Positions 52,701 through 64,000 of a stretch of 64,000 nt of DNA are shown here, in pieces (position 1 is the first letter of the stretch; every line of letters starts with the position of its first letter). A program made the translations under genes and the position numbers. The notes beneath the pieces were generated by a model. The model saw only the letters and a list, made by a program, of their open reading frames with translations. It was not told the DNA's origin and made no database searches. Source of the DNA: Odiellus spinosus (Eukaryota; Arthropoda; Arachnida; Opiliones; Phalangiidae); assembly GCA_963920705.1 (NCBI GenBank), contig OY987230.1, positions 10,999,320 to 11,063,319 of the forward strand, in the 5' to 3' direction.

Positions 52701-53750
52701 CCAGTCTAAAATTTCTTATAACGGATTAGGCTTATAGTCTAAATAACTCTAAATTAGAGAGAAATCTTGCTAGTTTTATATGGTTTTGGGCATATTTTAC
52801 ATGCATATAGATTAAAAAAGCATAGACTAGTATCCCTTTAATTCCTGACTTTTGTGTAATAACCAGTGACCTTTTTAAGCATACGAACAATTTTGGGTCA
52901 GCTCTTCCATATATATAACCATTAACCAAAAACTTCGGCTTCTGCTAAGCCAATCCTAGCCACTATAATTGTTTTCTTCAACCACAAAATTTCGTTACAA
53001 GGTTCTATTGTAATCCAAATACATTTTTTCCCAATAAATAGAACTACAAGGTCGTAGTTATTGAACCCAGAGGCATTGGCAGCAAAGAAAAATTTGACAC
53101 TGCGATGAAAGACTACTACAATGCCATAGAAGAAGGGGATGGTGGCCTCTTCTTGGCTGTGTGTCGGGGAAAAGTCAGCGAAGGATTAGATTTTGCGGAT
53201 AAAAACGCCAGAGCAGTGATCACAGTAGGGATTCCATTCCCAAACTTTAAGGATGTGCAAGTGGATTTAAAAATGAAGTACAATAATTACCAAAGAAGCA
53301 AGAATAATCCAGTTTTATCGGGAAATGATTGGTACGAAATGCAAGCCTTCCGAGCTTTAAATCAAGCGCTTGGACGATGTATCCGGCACAAAACCGATTG
53401 GGGAGCTTTGATAATTGTTGATGAAAGATTCCAAACTAATAAGAAATACGTTAATTACCTAAGTAAATGGGTAAGTAGGACTGTAGGAGTCAAACGACAT
53501 CATTTACCTGTAAAGAAATCTTAACCCGTTATAATTTATGATTTTTCAGGTAAGATCTAGTCTAAATCATTATTATAAATTCGAGGAAGCTTTATCATCA
53601 ATAAAACGATTCACCAAAGAAAATGAAAGTAACGAGGGTGCATTTGCTGGGTCATATTTCACGCAAAACGTAACAACGCAGAGCACACAACTCCTGGATA
53701 TAAGTTCTATTGCCACACCTCAACCTATTTCATTAAGTGACTCTGAATAA
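49800..53750 (+). CDS. BRIP1: BRIP1/FANCJ-type DEAH DNA helicase
   Basis: Superfamily 2 iron-sulfur 5'-3' helicase of the XPD/FANCJ/RTEL1 group, acting in interstrand crosslink and G-quadruplex repair. Exons 49800-49885, 49968-51880, 51976-52160, 53042-53470 and 53550-53750; 2814 nt, 937 aa. Motifs: Q-like PYPSQMAMM (20-27), Walker A SPTGSGKS (Lys50), FGTRTHKQV (Ia), iron-sulfur cysteines 296, 311, 323 and 361 (spacing very near human FANCJ), DEAH at 404-407, [20 protein letters not shown] and [14 protein letters not shown] (VI). These and LLCSALAWQ favour BRIP1 over RTEL1. Most of the protein comes from one 1.9-kb exon. The human C-terminal BRCA1-binding tail (human 1249 aa) is absent; the frame ends soon after the helicase core. 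An in-frame ATG at 49785 is an alternative start. Confidence 0.95.
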
Positions 53751-53751
53751 A
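53746..53751 (+). promoter_or_regulatory. AATAAA overlapping the BRIP1 stop codon
   Basis: The hexamer AATAAA includes the TAA stop (53748-53750). If used as the poly(A) signal, the 3' UTR would be only about 10-30 nt. Alternative downstream signals are possible. Confidence 0.45.
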
Positions 53752-54241
53752 ATGAAGCTCTCAATTTTATTATTTTGGCTAAATCTTAAAAATCACCGAA
53801 ATAATTGAAGTAGAAATGCCATCTGACTTGTTTCGGGCCTTGGCAAATTGACTACCCGCCAAGCTGGTGAATTTAATCTTTAGAAGTCCATTGCAACGAA
53901 AAACTAAATACGTCACATGTAATTTCTAAGTATTGAATTCGCGAACTTGGCGAGAAATCATTTATTCAAGGACCAAATCGAGTCAGGTTTTATGTCTACT
54001 TTAAGGTTGAAGTAAAAAAAAAATTGGAAATTATGGAGTTTTAAATTTTTACCAAAATTTGTTTGTTGTATGAAATGATACGTAATTAAAATTATTTCAT
54101 AAGATCCTTATTTATGCGCAATTTTATTGGGAATGTTATAAAATATGTCAAGATTAATTACCTTAAAAGAAACAAAACTGGGGTAGGAAATACTGTCAAT
54201 TTTCAAGATCTACACGATTAGCTTATACTTAAAACCACCCA
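53752..54241. mobile_element. BRIP1 / d4 convergent intergenic region with a GACTC-family repeat
   Basis: Between the two 3' ends. The part at about 53810-54020 matches the foldback family of 60371-60892: GGGCCTTGGCAAATTGAC on the left, GCGAACTTGGCGAGAAATC and ATCGAGTCAGGTTTTATG on the right. A minus-strand AATAAA near 54.12 kb may serve the d4 gene. Confidence 0.45.
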
Positions 54242-57200
54242 TTACTTTTTCCCACCATATTCTTCTATGCAGAGATGACAACTCCACGAACCTATGATAC
54301 GCGATATTATTTAATATTAATAAATTTTCTAATCTTATGCTAAAAACTATCGAATCCTTATTACCTTCGGGTGGTTCGGAGAGAGGGGGAGTTAAACAAT
54401 ACATATGATATCCTCTATCACAATCGTCACAGAACAGCAACTGATCCTTGAAAATAAAAAGGGTTTCGAGTTATTGTACCAGTCGTTAGGTATAATAATA
54501 ACACAGTAAAATGATCGTATTGAAGGTACACTTATCTACATATAATTTATATTGGAAAAACAAAGAACCATGCACCGCAAAAGATAAATGACACGATTAA
54601 TTGAAGGGTTCAAAACATTTTGTGAGAATTTAAGCAGTCACAGTGTCACAAGAGAGTGAACCCCTTGGGCCTAGTTAGGGATGTCACCAGCTCAAAATTT
54701 TATGAAGGACAGGAAATTTAAATGGCTTGGATTTTTTTATAGTAAAAATAGGAAATTCAGAGCCAATTTATAGGAGAAGTAACACTAAATTCTAAAATTA
54801 TAGGAAATTATTAAAAATATTTAGATTGGGCCAAGCAGATTCTAGGAGTGAGTTCAGTAACTCTCTTAGCACTGACACGATTTTTTCGTCTGTATTTCTG
54901 ACGTGTCAATGCTCATCGGTTTCCATCAAAAAACCTGCTTGCGAAATAAGTATTTTGATGGCCATATGCGATGAGCATGGAGTGTTATTTTGTCATTGGC
55001 CCAAAAAGATTTGTGCCTGTAAACCAATGGCTGGGAATAAAAAATCGTTCAGCAACTTCTGGCGCCAGCAGCTCACGTATAAATTTTTCAGAACATTTGT
55101 TTTTTCTGAAAAGTCATACTGAATGCACCCTAGATAGAGCATTGCCTTTGAGAACCCCCACTTTGTGACAGCCCTAGACCTACTGACTACTAAATGTTTA
55201 ACAATAACGTCACCAACGTAAGAAAAGCTATAGAGTAATTTTGCGGAAAGTGATCTGAGCAGTGAGCACAAACAAATGCTATTTTCTCCTTGTAACTATT
55301 TGATGAATACGAAAAAATAAGAAATTTTATACGAAGAATTTATATTTATCCAAGATATTTGCCATTTTGAGATTCTGCCACAGAAAATATTTCAAAGTTC
55401 CTATTTTAGGGTACATTTTCACTGAGAGTGAAATCTGACAATTACATAGGAAAATCTGCTCGCAATCAGTGAAAACCGGGCTTTAGTTTAGCTCCTTTTG
55501 TTTTGTATGAAAATACCCAGATTTAACTTTTGAAGAGTTTTACCAATTAACACATTGACTATTCTTTAATCAAATATTAGACTTAAAGGGAGAATGAAGA
55601 AATAAATGCTTACTTTGCACAGTAAAACATTTGGCCCAACAAGAACTCATTCAAGTACATAAAAACCTGGGAATACTGCATTAGCCTCTGGTATTTTGTA
55701 GCCAAACGTTCGTCTACACTTTCTCACATCTCTAAATAGTACTAGAGGACCCTCTGATATCTAATTTTTCTCCAGGGGCTAATTCCCTAAGCTAGTTCTT
55801 GTTTTATACCAATAATTTTGGAATTTATTATATTATTTTTGATTTAAAACTATCACGAAGTGTGTGAGGATAATTTTGCTCCTATGTTCTTAGGTACATA
55901 AATGAGTTCTTGGCATTGCACATTTCTTTATTGTTCTATGGGGTTGTTGTCAAAATCGAAATCTTTCCAATTTTGCGCATAATTCATAGACCTTTCTTGA
56001 ATGTTTTATTACACAAAGAAGTCTTATTTCTGATAGTACATATCTACCTTTAAGCCTCTAAGTAAGAAAATTGATTCATAACCCAATCTTTCATTTGTTT
56101 TTTCACTATCTTCAAAAATCGTGCCATTTACACTCATTTAATCTATAGTCCATTGCCTTCAAGCAAGTAGACAAACTATTAGAAAAATAATAGCATTTTT
56201 TTAAAACTGCACTACGGAACTAAACCATAAATAAACATTCGGGTGTAGATTCTGAAAACGAATTCAATAGTGACAGAAAAGAAGTGAAAAACGAAAGAAT
56301 GAAATGGGTGTTAAAAAACGAAAGGTAATTTTTTACACCGGAAGGTGGCAAAATGTTTTCTTTTTTGGAATCGAACACGAATTTTTTTGAGAAATTTCTT
56401 TTAGAGTTAATTCATTGATACAAATAATACTTCAGGAAGTTCGGACATTTTTTTAAATTTACAAGTTTAACGCAGAAATTAAAAAAAAATAATAATAATA
56501 ATCAAGCGATTCTAAAATATGCCTAACCAATGGGTATAATTTTTAAATTGGATTTAAGTGCGTTTCTTAATATTATTATCGAACCACCTGAAGTAATACC
56601 GGTACAATGCTTTTTGGCCCTATCTTCTCGTAATTAATTATAAATAAATGCTACTCACTTGTGAAATGTGCACATTGAGTAGCTAGCAGAGAAAAAGACA
56701 GAGATAGCAAGAGAGAAAATAGTCAATCTTACGGGCTCTCAAAAATTTAGATAATTAGAAACTTGAGAAATTTGGTATCTAATTTTTCTTCCGTATAATT
56801 ATTTTCTGTTGGGGGTTTTTAGACAAAAAAAATAAATAACTGAAAGGTTCGAACCTAAATAAAGAAACACACTTTGCTTCCAATTCTGAACTCAAATTAA
56901 AGATACATTTGGGCTTTTAAATTTTTAGAGAGGAATTCATTTTTACGTAAAAGGCTACTGGTATACATTTCACATGTGGGTTATTTTTTGCACAAAATAA
57001 TATTAAAGAAAGCACCTTTTTTACACCGGTACTGATAATAATAAATGTACTACTACTCTATAGAACACACTGTACCGGTAAATTAAAATATAAAAATATG
57101 CCATCCGTACATTTACACACGGGTACAAAATTTACATTTAGTGATTTTAATTTAAATGTATCTTTGATTTAAATTAATTCAAAGCCTAGTAGTTTAAAGG

Positions 57201-60200
57201 GGATGCGCGAGTGATTAAAAAATAAGTGTCGGGAAAAAAAATAGATGAGAAAAATTTTACTAAATCATTTCTAGGGTTGGATGAAAATGTTTACTACAAA
57301 AATAATTTGTGATGTGTACTATTACGAGTATATTATAGCAGGTTCCAATAAGTATGTTTCCAACAGATATAAAACATCAGTACTTTTCAGGCCGAAGAAC
57401 TGATAGAGTTTGATAAAAGAATACAGGATAAAGAGCCAGGCGAGAAAAAGAAGTCATATTTCGCGACCCATTTTATTTTTGGCCTATGCCCTGATACAAC
57501 TTAAAGCAAAGGACAAAAGTCAAAGTTTATATCCCTCCCAGAATGATGGTGAAAAAGTTCTAATCTCAATGCGGGGATGGAAATTAATGGTACCATGGGA
57601 AAAATGGGGAGAAAAAAAAATAGTTCAATAGGGGTTTTGGACTTTGTAATGATAATTTGAGAGGTAGTTGCCAATAGAGGCTTTCAATTTTCTTTGGAAG
57701 CAAATTCCATTTATATGGCTTTTATGGAAGCAACCTTATTGCATATGTTAATTATTTTTCGTAAAAAGCTTGAACCAATTAAACTCTAAAGCGCGCGCTA
57801 TTTATAAAAACATCTTTCAGTTCATGCGCCATCTCAAAGACAAACTCTCATTGGAGTCAGCAATAGACTCCTTTTCCACAAAAATATCATTACAACTGGC
57901 TCTTATACTTATATACCGTATCTCAGAAAAAAGAAAAAATAGGTACTGAGTTAGATTCAAGCTCTATTCAAATTTCTTGGCTTAATTAGGGTTCGTACCC
58001 AGACTTTTCCCTAATCATTTTCAATATTTATATGAATATACACTGCAGTCATGCATTATTTAGCTAGTTGACTTTTCCAAGATATATACAAACCCTGCTA
58101 ATGAAATACATTGTCTTAAAGTGCTTATGAAGAAATGGGACTAGAAATTTTAAGGTATAGTTTGTTATCTTGTCTACTACTAGTATAAAAAGGCTAGGCA
58201 ATCAGCAGAAGATCATCAGTATCCAGCTTAACATCAATGTAGGACAGTGTAGACATTACTATGGACTCCAAGGTGGAAGGCTACTAGGCTAGCATCTCAT
58301 CTTCATTATTTGACTGGCGAGATTTAATGTTTATCATAACCTCCTCAGCAGTATATGAGTTATACTGCAGTGTATGTCTTTCCTCAAAGATACTCAAGCC
58401 TTGGACGAAATGGGAAACTATGCTTAGACTTCTAGATTGTTGGCAAGTGCCGCCTGATCCTTTATATTCAAGGTAATATAATAATAGTACAATTATACTT
58501 GTTATAGACTTCAAATTTTGAATAAACTATTTCCCTTAAAGAGATAAGTGTCTTTATTTAAATCTCATACCTTCTTGATATATTAATACCATAACTGGGC
58601 AGACCCTGACTCCCATTATACAATTCTTAGTGTGTTACTAAAGTTCAGGGAGATGCCTAGTTAGATATTGCCGACCATTTCTCTATTGGTTTATACTCTC
58701 TTTAAAGCAAATCTCAGGTCATTGGTCCTTAAGTTTATACTAGGATATCTATATTAGAAAACTTGCTATAGTAGTCCAACGTGACAAAATTGCCCCCCTT
58801 AAACCCATCTTCACTCTAGGGTGTTACTAGCGTTCTTAATTGCTCAATCACATGAGCACTAAGGAGATGAGAGCTTTAGAGGGTAAAACCCTAGAGGCGC
58901 ATGTTCTTTTAAAGTGGATATTTAGCATACGTTAGAGTTAATTGCCTTCATTTCTCTACTAGGGAATATAATAATTGCATTATATGTGCACTCTCATGAA
59001 AGTCCACTATACACAAACGTTCTCTCTTGAAAAAGTCTACATCTTCTTGGTGAAATAAAATTATCTTATCTTAGAGAAATAAAATTATCTTCACCATGAC
59101 ATCTTGACATAAATTTGAATTATACTAAAACTAGTTTGCTTTACACTCTTAAAAAGTGCAATTATCTAATTTTGTATCAAGCCAGTAAAAGTTGCAATGT
59201 AATATTTTTTAAATTATTACGAATTAGTTAAAGGAGGCCACGGTTCTAGAATTAGCCCCTTGAAACTTTTTTCTCTTCTTTACTCAACGCAGCACTAAAG
59301 ATATTTCACATGGTAACAGAACTGGCGACATCTAGTGCAGCGTTTGTACAAAGTTTCCAGGTGAGATTCCCTGACTTTTCCAGGTTTTCCCTGACCATTT
59401 TGAAATACTTTACATAACTATACTCATATTTGCGACTAGTAGTGTGGTAATGCACACTGTTTTGACACAGTCTCAATCAAGGTTGATAGTTTGCTCGGAA
59501 TATAAGAAAACAACTGAATATTTAGGCGAATATTTTCAGTCAGAATTATTTATTATAATTAAAAGGTAAACCTATCAAAAATTTCCTTCACCTGTAACAA
59601 AATGTATTATTTCCCCGACCTTTAGGGCTCGTTTTATTAATTCATAATTTTTTGGGCCCATTTTCAAATTCCTCGACTATTCCGGGTCGTGTACGAACCT
59701 TGTATTGCCAAGCATAAATAAAGACTACTTTCAGGGGCAAAATTCTGTAGCCACTGAGTCCTCTTTTACCACTAAGAGGAACCCGCTACATTATACTAAT
59801 GATAAGAAATACTAATGTCTCATGAAGTTGCAATGTGCATTGTAATTCAAATACCCTCGCAGCTATCGAGATAAAAGTACAGATAAAAATATTTTTATCT
59901 CAGTAACCAAAGATGGGTGGTATTTTTTTATACTAACATGAAAACACAGGTTGCAAAGAAAAAAGTATGGGGGATTCAAATTTCAATACAGGCTCAAATA
60001 AATGACATAGCTCAGCCAATATTTAAATTACTAAGCCAGTATTTTTTCAATTAAGCCTTTTACGGCACTCAGCCAAAGTTAAATACCAACATCTGATTGG
60101 TATTGAGATTAACATAAACACGGTAAAACTACTAAAACCCCCATTAGAGAAAAAACTACTCACATCATTGTCAGATGTACCGCACAGTCCGCAAGACTTG

Positions 60201-61129
60201 CACTCTATGCATTGCCAACGATATTTTTTCACTGATAAAGTCATGTTAGGTGTAAATTGAAGGCAAGTTGGATGAGCTATAAAAAAGTACTTAAAGTTAA
60301 TTTTTCTTCTGTAAATAAAGCAACAGTCCTGTCTTATCGAATTACATGCCAATATTTAAAATTGACATGTAACCTGACTCAAATTGATCCAAGCTCCTGA
60401 ATTTAATCTTAAGAAATTGAAAAATTACCAGGGCTTGTTTTTACATATGCATGACCTCAGTTTTACTTTTTATTTCAATATGTTTCCATAGGGTAACGGA
60501 AGAAATTGGCTTACCCAATAAGGGAAAATTTTCTAATGGTTCTAATTGAAAAATTCCAACAGAATTCAACCAAATAGACCAAATCTAAAAACTGGAATTC
60601 AACGAAAGTGGGTCAATGTCATTTTCCATTTTGGTCTACTTTTAATGGTCAAACTCTGAAGGAATTTTCAATTTGCCTATTTTTGACCAAATTTGAAGAT
60701 TTTTCCACATTGCGTAAGCCCATTTCATTTGTTATTCTATCGGAGTATATTGAATGAAAAGAAAAACCAACATTTTTTTTTCAATTTCTAAAGATTAAAT
60801 TTGAGAGCTTGGCGCGAGATCAATTTGACAAAACCTGAGATCAATTGACAAGGCCCAAGATCAATTTGACAAGACCCGAATTGAGTCAGGTTGCAGATCT
60901 GGTTTAAGAGGGGCAAATAAATATTCACCTGATCTTCCACAATCAGCGCAAGAAACCAACTCCTCAGCCTGTTTTGTTTTCTTGTTTTCAGAGTTGTCAC
61001 CGAGACAAAAATCGCAGTACGTACTCGGTGTGGCTAAAGGTTTACCAGAGGCACTTTTCTGACCTATATAAGGGGGGCACAAACATTAACTATCTCGAAA
61101 ATCCTCAAAATTGTATGAAAAACATACAA

Positions 61130-61162
<33 letters not shown>

Positions 61163-61925
61163 TCTCCACCCTGGAGCACTCAAATTTAATTTTACCTTTT
61201 AAAGTTTGGCTACTTTTTTTATCATCATTTGTGTCAAGAGGTTTATTAAAAGTTTCTAAGTAAAAATAGAAACCACTGTCATTGTATATATGCGTTAAAA
61301 AGAACTATAAACTATTAACCAACAACTCCAGGGTGACAAAACAAGTTGGAATAAAGTAAAAATAGAGCTACAGGATTCATCAATCATGCGACGATAGAAA
61401 TCGTTTTCTTTTAATAAACCCATTTGTTTAAATTATAATGGAAATAATATTATAGTAACCTAAAATGGTTCAATTCTGGGTTTAACATTATTGGCCACCA
61501 TAAATGCTTTAAGATCAAGTCGCCCACCAAAAATACAACATACTTTTAAATATTGTGTTAAAAATTAGGGATGGTGTTGTGAAATAAAAAATAAAATCAA
61601 CCATGTCCCCTTCATGTTGTCCCTGAATTTGGTTTTAATTTTGGGGATATACCTCAACTTATTTGGTCAGACTTGAGCCAGTTCGTCTAAGCAAAGTCAA
61701 TTTTGCAATTTTACGCATCATATCCTCGAGATATTCTGGCCAAAAAACGCCCGGTATGTTCTATCAAATTCAAACTATTCCTTTTATTCCCACACTAGCA
61801 ACTAAGGCGTCTCTCTTGATAATCATCATTTAGGGTATGTAGTTTAACTATCTTCAGTCTAAGCCTCTGAGCCCTGGAACCAATCGGACCGCCACCCACC
61901 TTTAATAACGGACCCTGAAGATGAA
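54242..61925 (-). CDS. d4: d4/DPF (BAF45) double-PHD-finger protein, C-terminal part
   Basis: Chromatin reader of the BAF (SWI/SNF) complex; the tandem PHD fingers of this family bind acylated histone H3. Exons seen, 5' to 3': 61900-61925 (26 nt, tentative), 61196-61255, 60929-61063, 60164-60276, 54365-54446 and 54242-54291. They join in phase to 154 codons plus stop. PHD1: [44 protein letters not shown]2: [40 protein letters not shown], ending IEEYGGKK. This is nearly identical to vertebrate DPF1-3. The N-terminal Requiem domain and the C2H2 finger were not found upstream, so the gene is partial here. One intron is 5.7 kb. Confidence 0.9.
54447..60163 (-). other. 5.7-kb intron of the d4 gene
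   Basis: It lies between the exon ending SDND and the exon starting DQLLF. No exon of another gene was recognised on either strand. It contains a hAT-like insertion (54676-55176), a fragment of the TTAA MITE families (55580-56050), a segment at 57760-57870 resembling LIG3 intron sequence at 12990-13100, and many degenerate 'ccctgac...ttcc' repeats. Confidence 0.6.
54676..55176. mobile_element. hAT-like element, ~500 bp, TAGGG termini
   Basis: The ends TAGGGATGTCAC and GTGACAGCCCTA are near-perfect inverted repeats (one mismatch). The flanks GGCCTAGT and GACCTACT match at 6 of 8 bases, compatible with an aged 8-bp target duplication. The left part has 'ttataggagaa' motifs like the 25.5-kb element. 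Short open frames inside show no transposase motif. Confidence 0.55.
60371..60892. mobile_element. Foldback element, AACCTGACTC termini (most complete copy)
   Basis: Left end AACCTGACTCAAATTGATCC and right end CGAATTGAGTCAGGTT are inverted. Interior arms also pair, for example GAAGAAATTGGCTTACC and GGTAAGCC-like sequence, and ATTGAAAAATTCCAAC against GGAATTTTCAATTTG. It lies in an intron of the d4 gene. Relatives are at 8.04-8.80, 19.65-20.04, 39.9-40.06 and 53.8-54.0 kb. Confidence 0.6.
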
Positions 61926-63536
61926 CTAAAAGAGAAAATAAGTAAATATTCCAACTTTACAATTGAAATTCTTTGCAAAAAGTGCAATTACCAAATTAGT
62001 TTTTGGTTATTGAAAGTTGGCCTAATGAGGTGTTCCAGAGACCTCTTAAAGGGAGTATAAAGCTTTTGCTCAATATATATATGCTTGCTTATAAGTGGAG
62101 TTCTGGATCTCCATGAATCCAGCTCAGTCTATTTTCATGATAAGTTTTAAATTTCTAGTTTAATATTGGTTTGTAAATTTTTTTACTAAACACGTTGTTT
62201 GGTTGTATTCTTCCTTTCATGAATATAACTGACTGATATCGTACCAATTTTGAGTCATTGAAATTTATGATCAAGTAACTCCTACCTCCATAAATATCGT
62301 CAATTTATGTTAAATTTTTAAGTATTTCCCTGATTTTTGGAAACATTCCCTGGTTTGTATGAACCCTGATATGGGGACGTGTGGCTTGATGTTGTCTATC
62401 AAATTCATAGTGAACCAGGATTTCTGAATTTTGCTTAATTCATACTCATACAAAGAGAGATTGTAAAGCACTTATGGTACCATTTATATGTATATATATA
62501 TATGCTAATATGTTGCGATTAAACAAATCAAATAGGTCCATTAAAACCAATTACTACTATCATTAACCAAATTCAGATTAAAATCAAATTCCCTTCATAA
62601 AAAATATATCATGCACCAAGAGGCTAACATTAAAAAAGTCATCTACCCAAAGCTTAAAAGCGAGATTACATTCTTAAACAATAAAAATTATCAGTTATTC
62701 AACTTTGGCAAAAATAAAAATATCTCGTAACATGCAAAATTTACAGCAATTATTTTGAAAATAACATAAAAAGCTTAATATCCAAGATTGTGGCCTTAAA
62801 TATAACGTTTCGAGGCAAAGAAAGGATTCTGAAAAGATAGGAGCCGATGCAATGGTGCCAGCAGACATTGAGAAACGACAGACAAATGCACGGCTTGAAC
62901 AGTTTCATATTTCCTTTCTTTTTAAATTTTAAGCCCTGTTATTAGCTACGAAGTTAACGCATGCGATTAACAGGGGGAAATGTTAAAGAAACCCCAAATA
63001 TAAAATAAAAATTAATTTAACGGTGTTTTTCAAACTAATAATAGCCAAAAATTAAACGTTTGCTTTTTCAAAGAAGCCAAAATGCGGTAAAAATCACACA
63101 TTATTAGACTCTTGGTGGTCAACACGATATACTGATTAAAAATTAGGAAGTTAAGGAATAACTCCTATTTTCTTTTTAATTTTAAATTTACAATTAGGGT
63201 GAAACTGTCTAATCTAATTTGATATCTCGCTGCCTTTTATGGAGTGGTTTCGCGGGGAGGAAAAAACGTTAAATCCAGCGATTTGCCCCCTTAGTTATTA
63301 AGGGGAAAATATATTTTGACAAATAATACTCGAAAGTTTTTTTTAATTTATTATACAAATTATATAAAAGCGGTGGACAGTTTCGTCAAGAACGCGTAAA
63401 AACACAAATTATTCCTTAGCTTCCTAGGCACTGGTTTAAATTAATTTTAAAATGTTAAATATATATAGATTTCTTTTTAATTATATATTACGAATTAAAA
63501 AAGTTAGCGATTTTTTGCGTAACTATACTTTTAAAT
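61926..63536. other. Gene-free stretch upstream of visible d4 exons
   Basis: No zinc-finger or Requiem-domain exon could be recognised on the minus strand. A partial TTAA-family MITE lies at about 62045-62190 (AAAGGGAGTATAAAG, then CCATGAATCCAGCT and AAGTTTTAAATTTCTAGTTT). The right end should be the 3' UTR of the gene at 63537. Confidence 0.45.
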
Positions 63537-64000
63537 TTAGGAAGGGGGTTCTACGTTAGGAAATTTTAGTCTGCTCGTACCATTGCCCGGTGTCTTTAAG
63601 AAGGAGAGGAAGCTGTCCTGAAATTTCCTCAAACCTGCCAGCGGGTCATCTCCGGTATTCATTGTTCCCGATGAAGAATTGGAGTTAGAAGAAACGTTTA
63701 AGACTGACGCGGTTGCGCTCGTTGATTGGGGAGTAGGATTAGGAGCGTTAGAAGGACCAGCTTGAATTCCACCGCCGGACGTGGAAGCATTAGACGTTGA
63801 CCCGCTTATTGTGGAAATAGGCATCGCCGCTGGTCCCTGAGGCATTGTATGAGGAGGGATTCCAATCTGCTGAGGAGGAGGTCCACCTCCGGGCATCATA
63901 TGAGGTAAGGAAGGTCCACCTGGACCGCCAGGAGGGACTGTCGCTCCTCTTTGGGGATCTGGCCCCTGCGGATTTATAGAAGGACCGGGTATGGGAACTC
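63537..64000 (-). CDS. 3' exon of an unrecognised Pro/Gly/Ser/Asn-rich protein (partial)
   Basis: The frame is open from the window edge to a TAA ending at 63537, giving 153 residues. The first part is Pro/Gly/Met-rich (GPSINPQGPDPQRGA, MMPGGGPPPQQIGIPPH). A Ser/Thr/Asn-rich segment follows, then a compact terminus (DDPLAGLRKFQDSFLSFLKT ... PNVEPPS). Codon use and the clean long frame in AT-rich DNA support real coding sequence. I do not recognise the family. Low-complexity composition of this type is frequent in transcription cofactors, but no function is claimed. It could be a separate gene or, less likely, another part of the d4 locus. Confidence 0.7.
   Translation of the reverse strand, partial: VPIPGPSINPQGPDPQRGATVPPGGPGGPSLPHMMPGGGPPPQQIGIPPHTMPQGPAAMPISTISGSTSNASTSGGGIQAGPSNAPNPTPQSTSATASVLNVSSNSNSSSGTMNTGDDPLAGLRKFQDSFLSFLKTPGNGTSRLKFPNVEPPS

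Noticed and set aside
54826..55271. Open frames on both strands at 55.0 kb
   Set aside because: They fall in the hAT-like insertion within the d4 intron and show no transposase or host domain.
61690..61760. Minus-strand coding-like segment ([12 protein letters not shown]) as an extra d4 exon
   Set aside because: It would break the phase between the 61900-61925 and 61196-61255 exons and has no counterpart in DPF proteins.

Overview
The window is eukaryotic, AT-rich nuclear DNA from an animal, most probably an arthropod or a related invertebrate. The genes are split by GT-AG introns and encode animal proteins. A short run of CCTAA repeats (arthropod-type telomere motif) lies at about 9.07 kb, and miniature inverted-repeat elements are dense. 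The species cannot be named from this sequence. Exons were joined by hand using splice sites, reading phase and remembered family sequences. The exon lengths of every complete gene sum to a multiple of three.

Layout: 1-10.5 kb has no recognisable gene and is filled with foldback or MITE-like elements, including a 3.2 kb inverted-repeat element that carries a ~145-bp tandem array. 10.5-15.8 kb (-) is DNA ligase III (17 coding exons, 796 aa, no BRCT domain). 17.4-30.2 kb (-) is a complete de novo DNA methyltransferase DNMT3 (18 coding exons, 637 aa, PWWP-ADD-methyltransferase), with one intron almost filled by a 29-bp minisatellite. 30.2-34.0 kb is repeats and palindromes. 34.0-41.6 kb (-) is a class I PI3-kinase catalytic subunit, PIK3CA-like (15 exons, 1048 aa). 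42.3-43.5 kb (+) is 6-phosphogluconolactonase (5 exons). 44.3-45.9 kb (+) is ribosomal protein L13a (6 exons) with four candidate box C/D snoRNAs in its introns. 47.5-49.1 kb (-) is the ER-anchored ubiquitin-conjugating enzyme UBE2J1 (6 exons, two of its introns GC-AG). 49.8-53.75 kb (+) is the BRIP1/FANCJ helicase (5 exons, 937 aa). 54.2-61.9 kb (-) is the double-PHD end of a d4/DPF (BAF45) chromatin protein. 63.5-64.0 kb (-) is the 3' exon of an unrecognised Pro/Gly/Ser-rich protein.

The genes are independent housekeeping or regulatory loci, not an operon. Three concern genome maintenance or methylation (LIG3, DNMT3, BRIP1), but nothing in the sequence shows co-regulation. The most interesting signals are the snoRNA set in RPL13A, the homogenised minisatellite in DNMT3 intron 9, a His-to-Asn change in the PI3K catalytic loop, the two GC-AG introns of UBE2J1, the 3.2 kb foldback element and an exact 55-bp GC-rich inverted pair. 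No clearly new multi-gene system was found.
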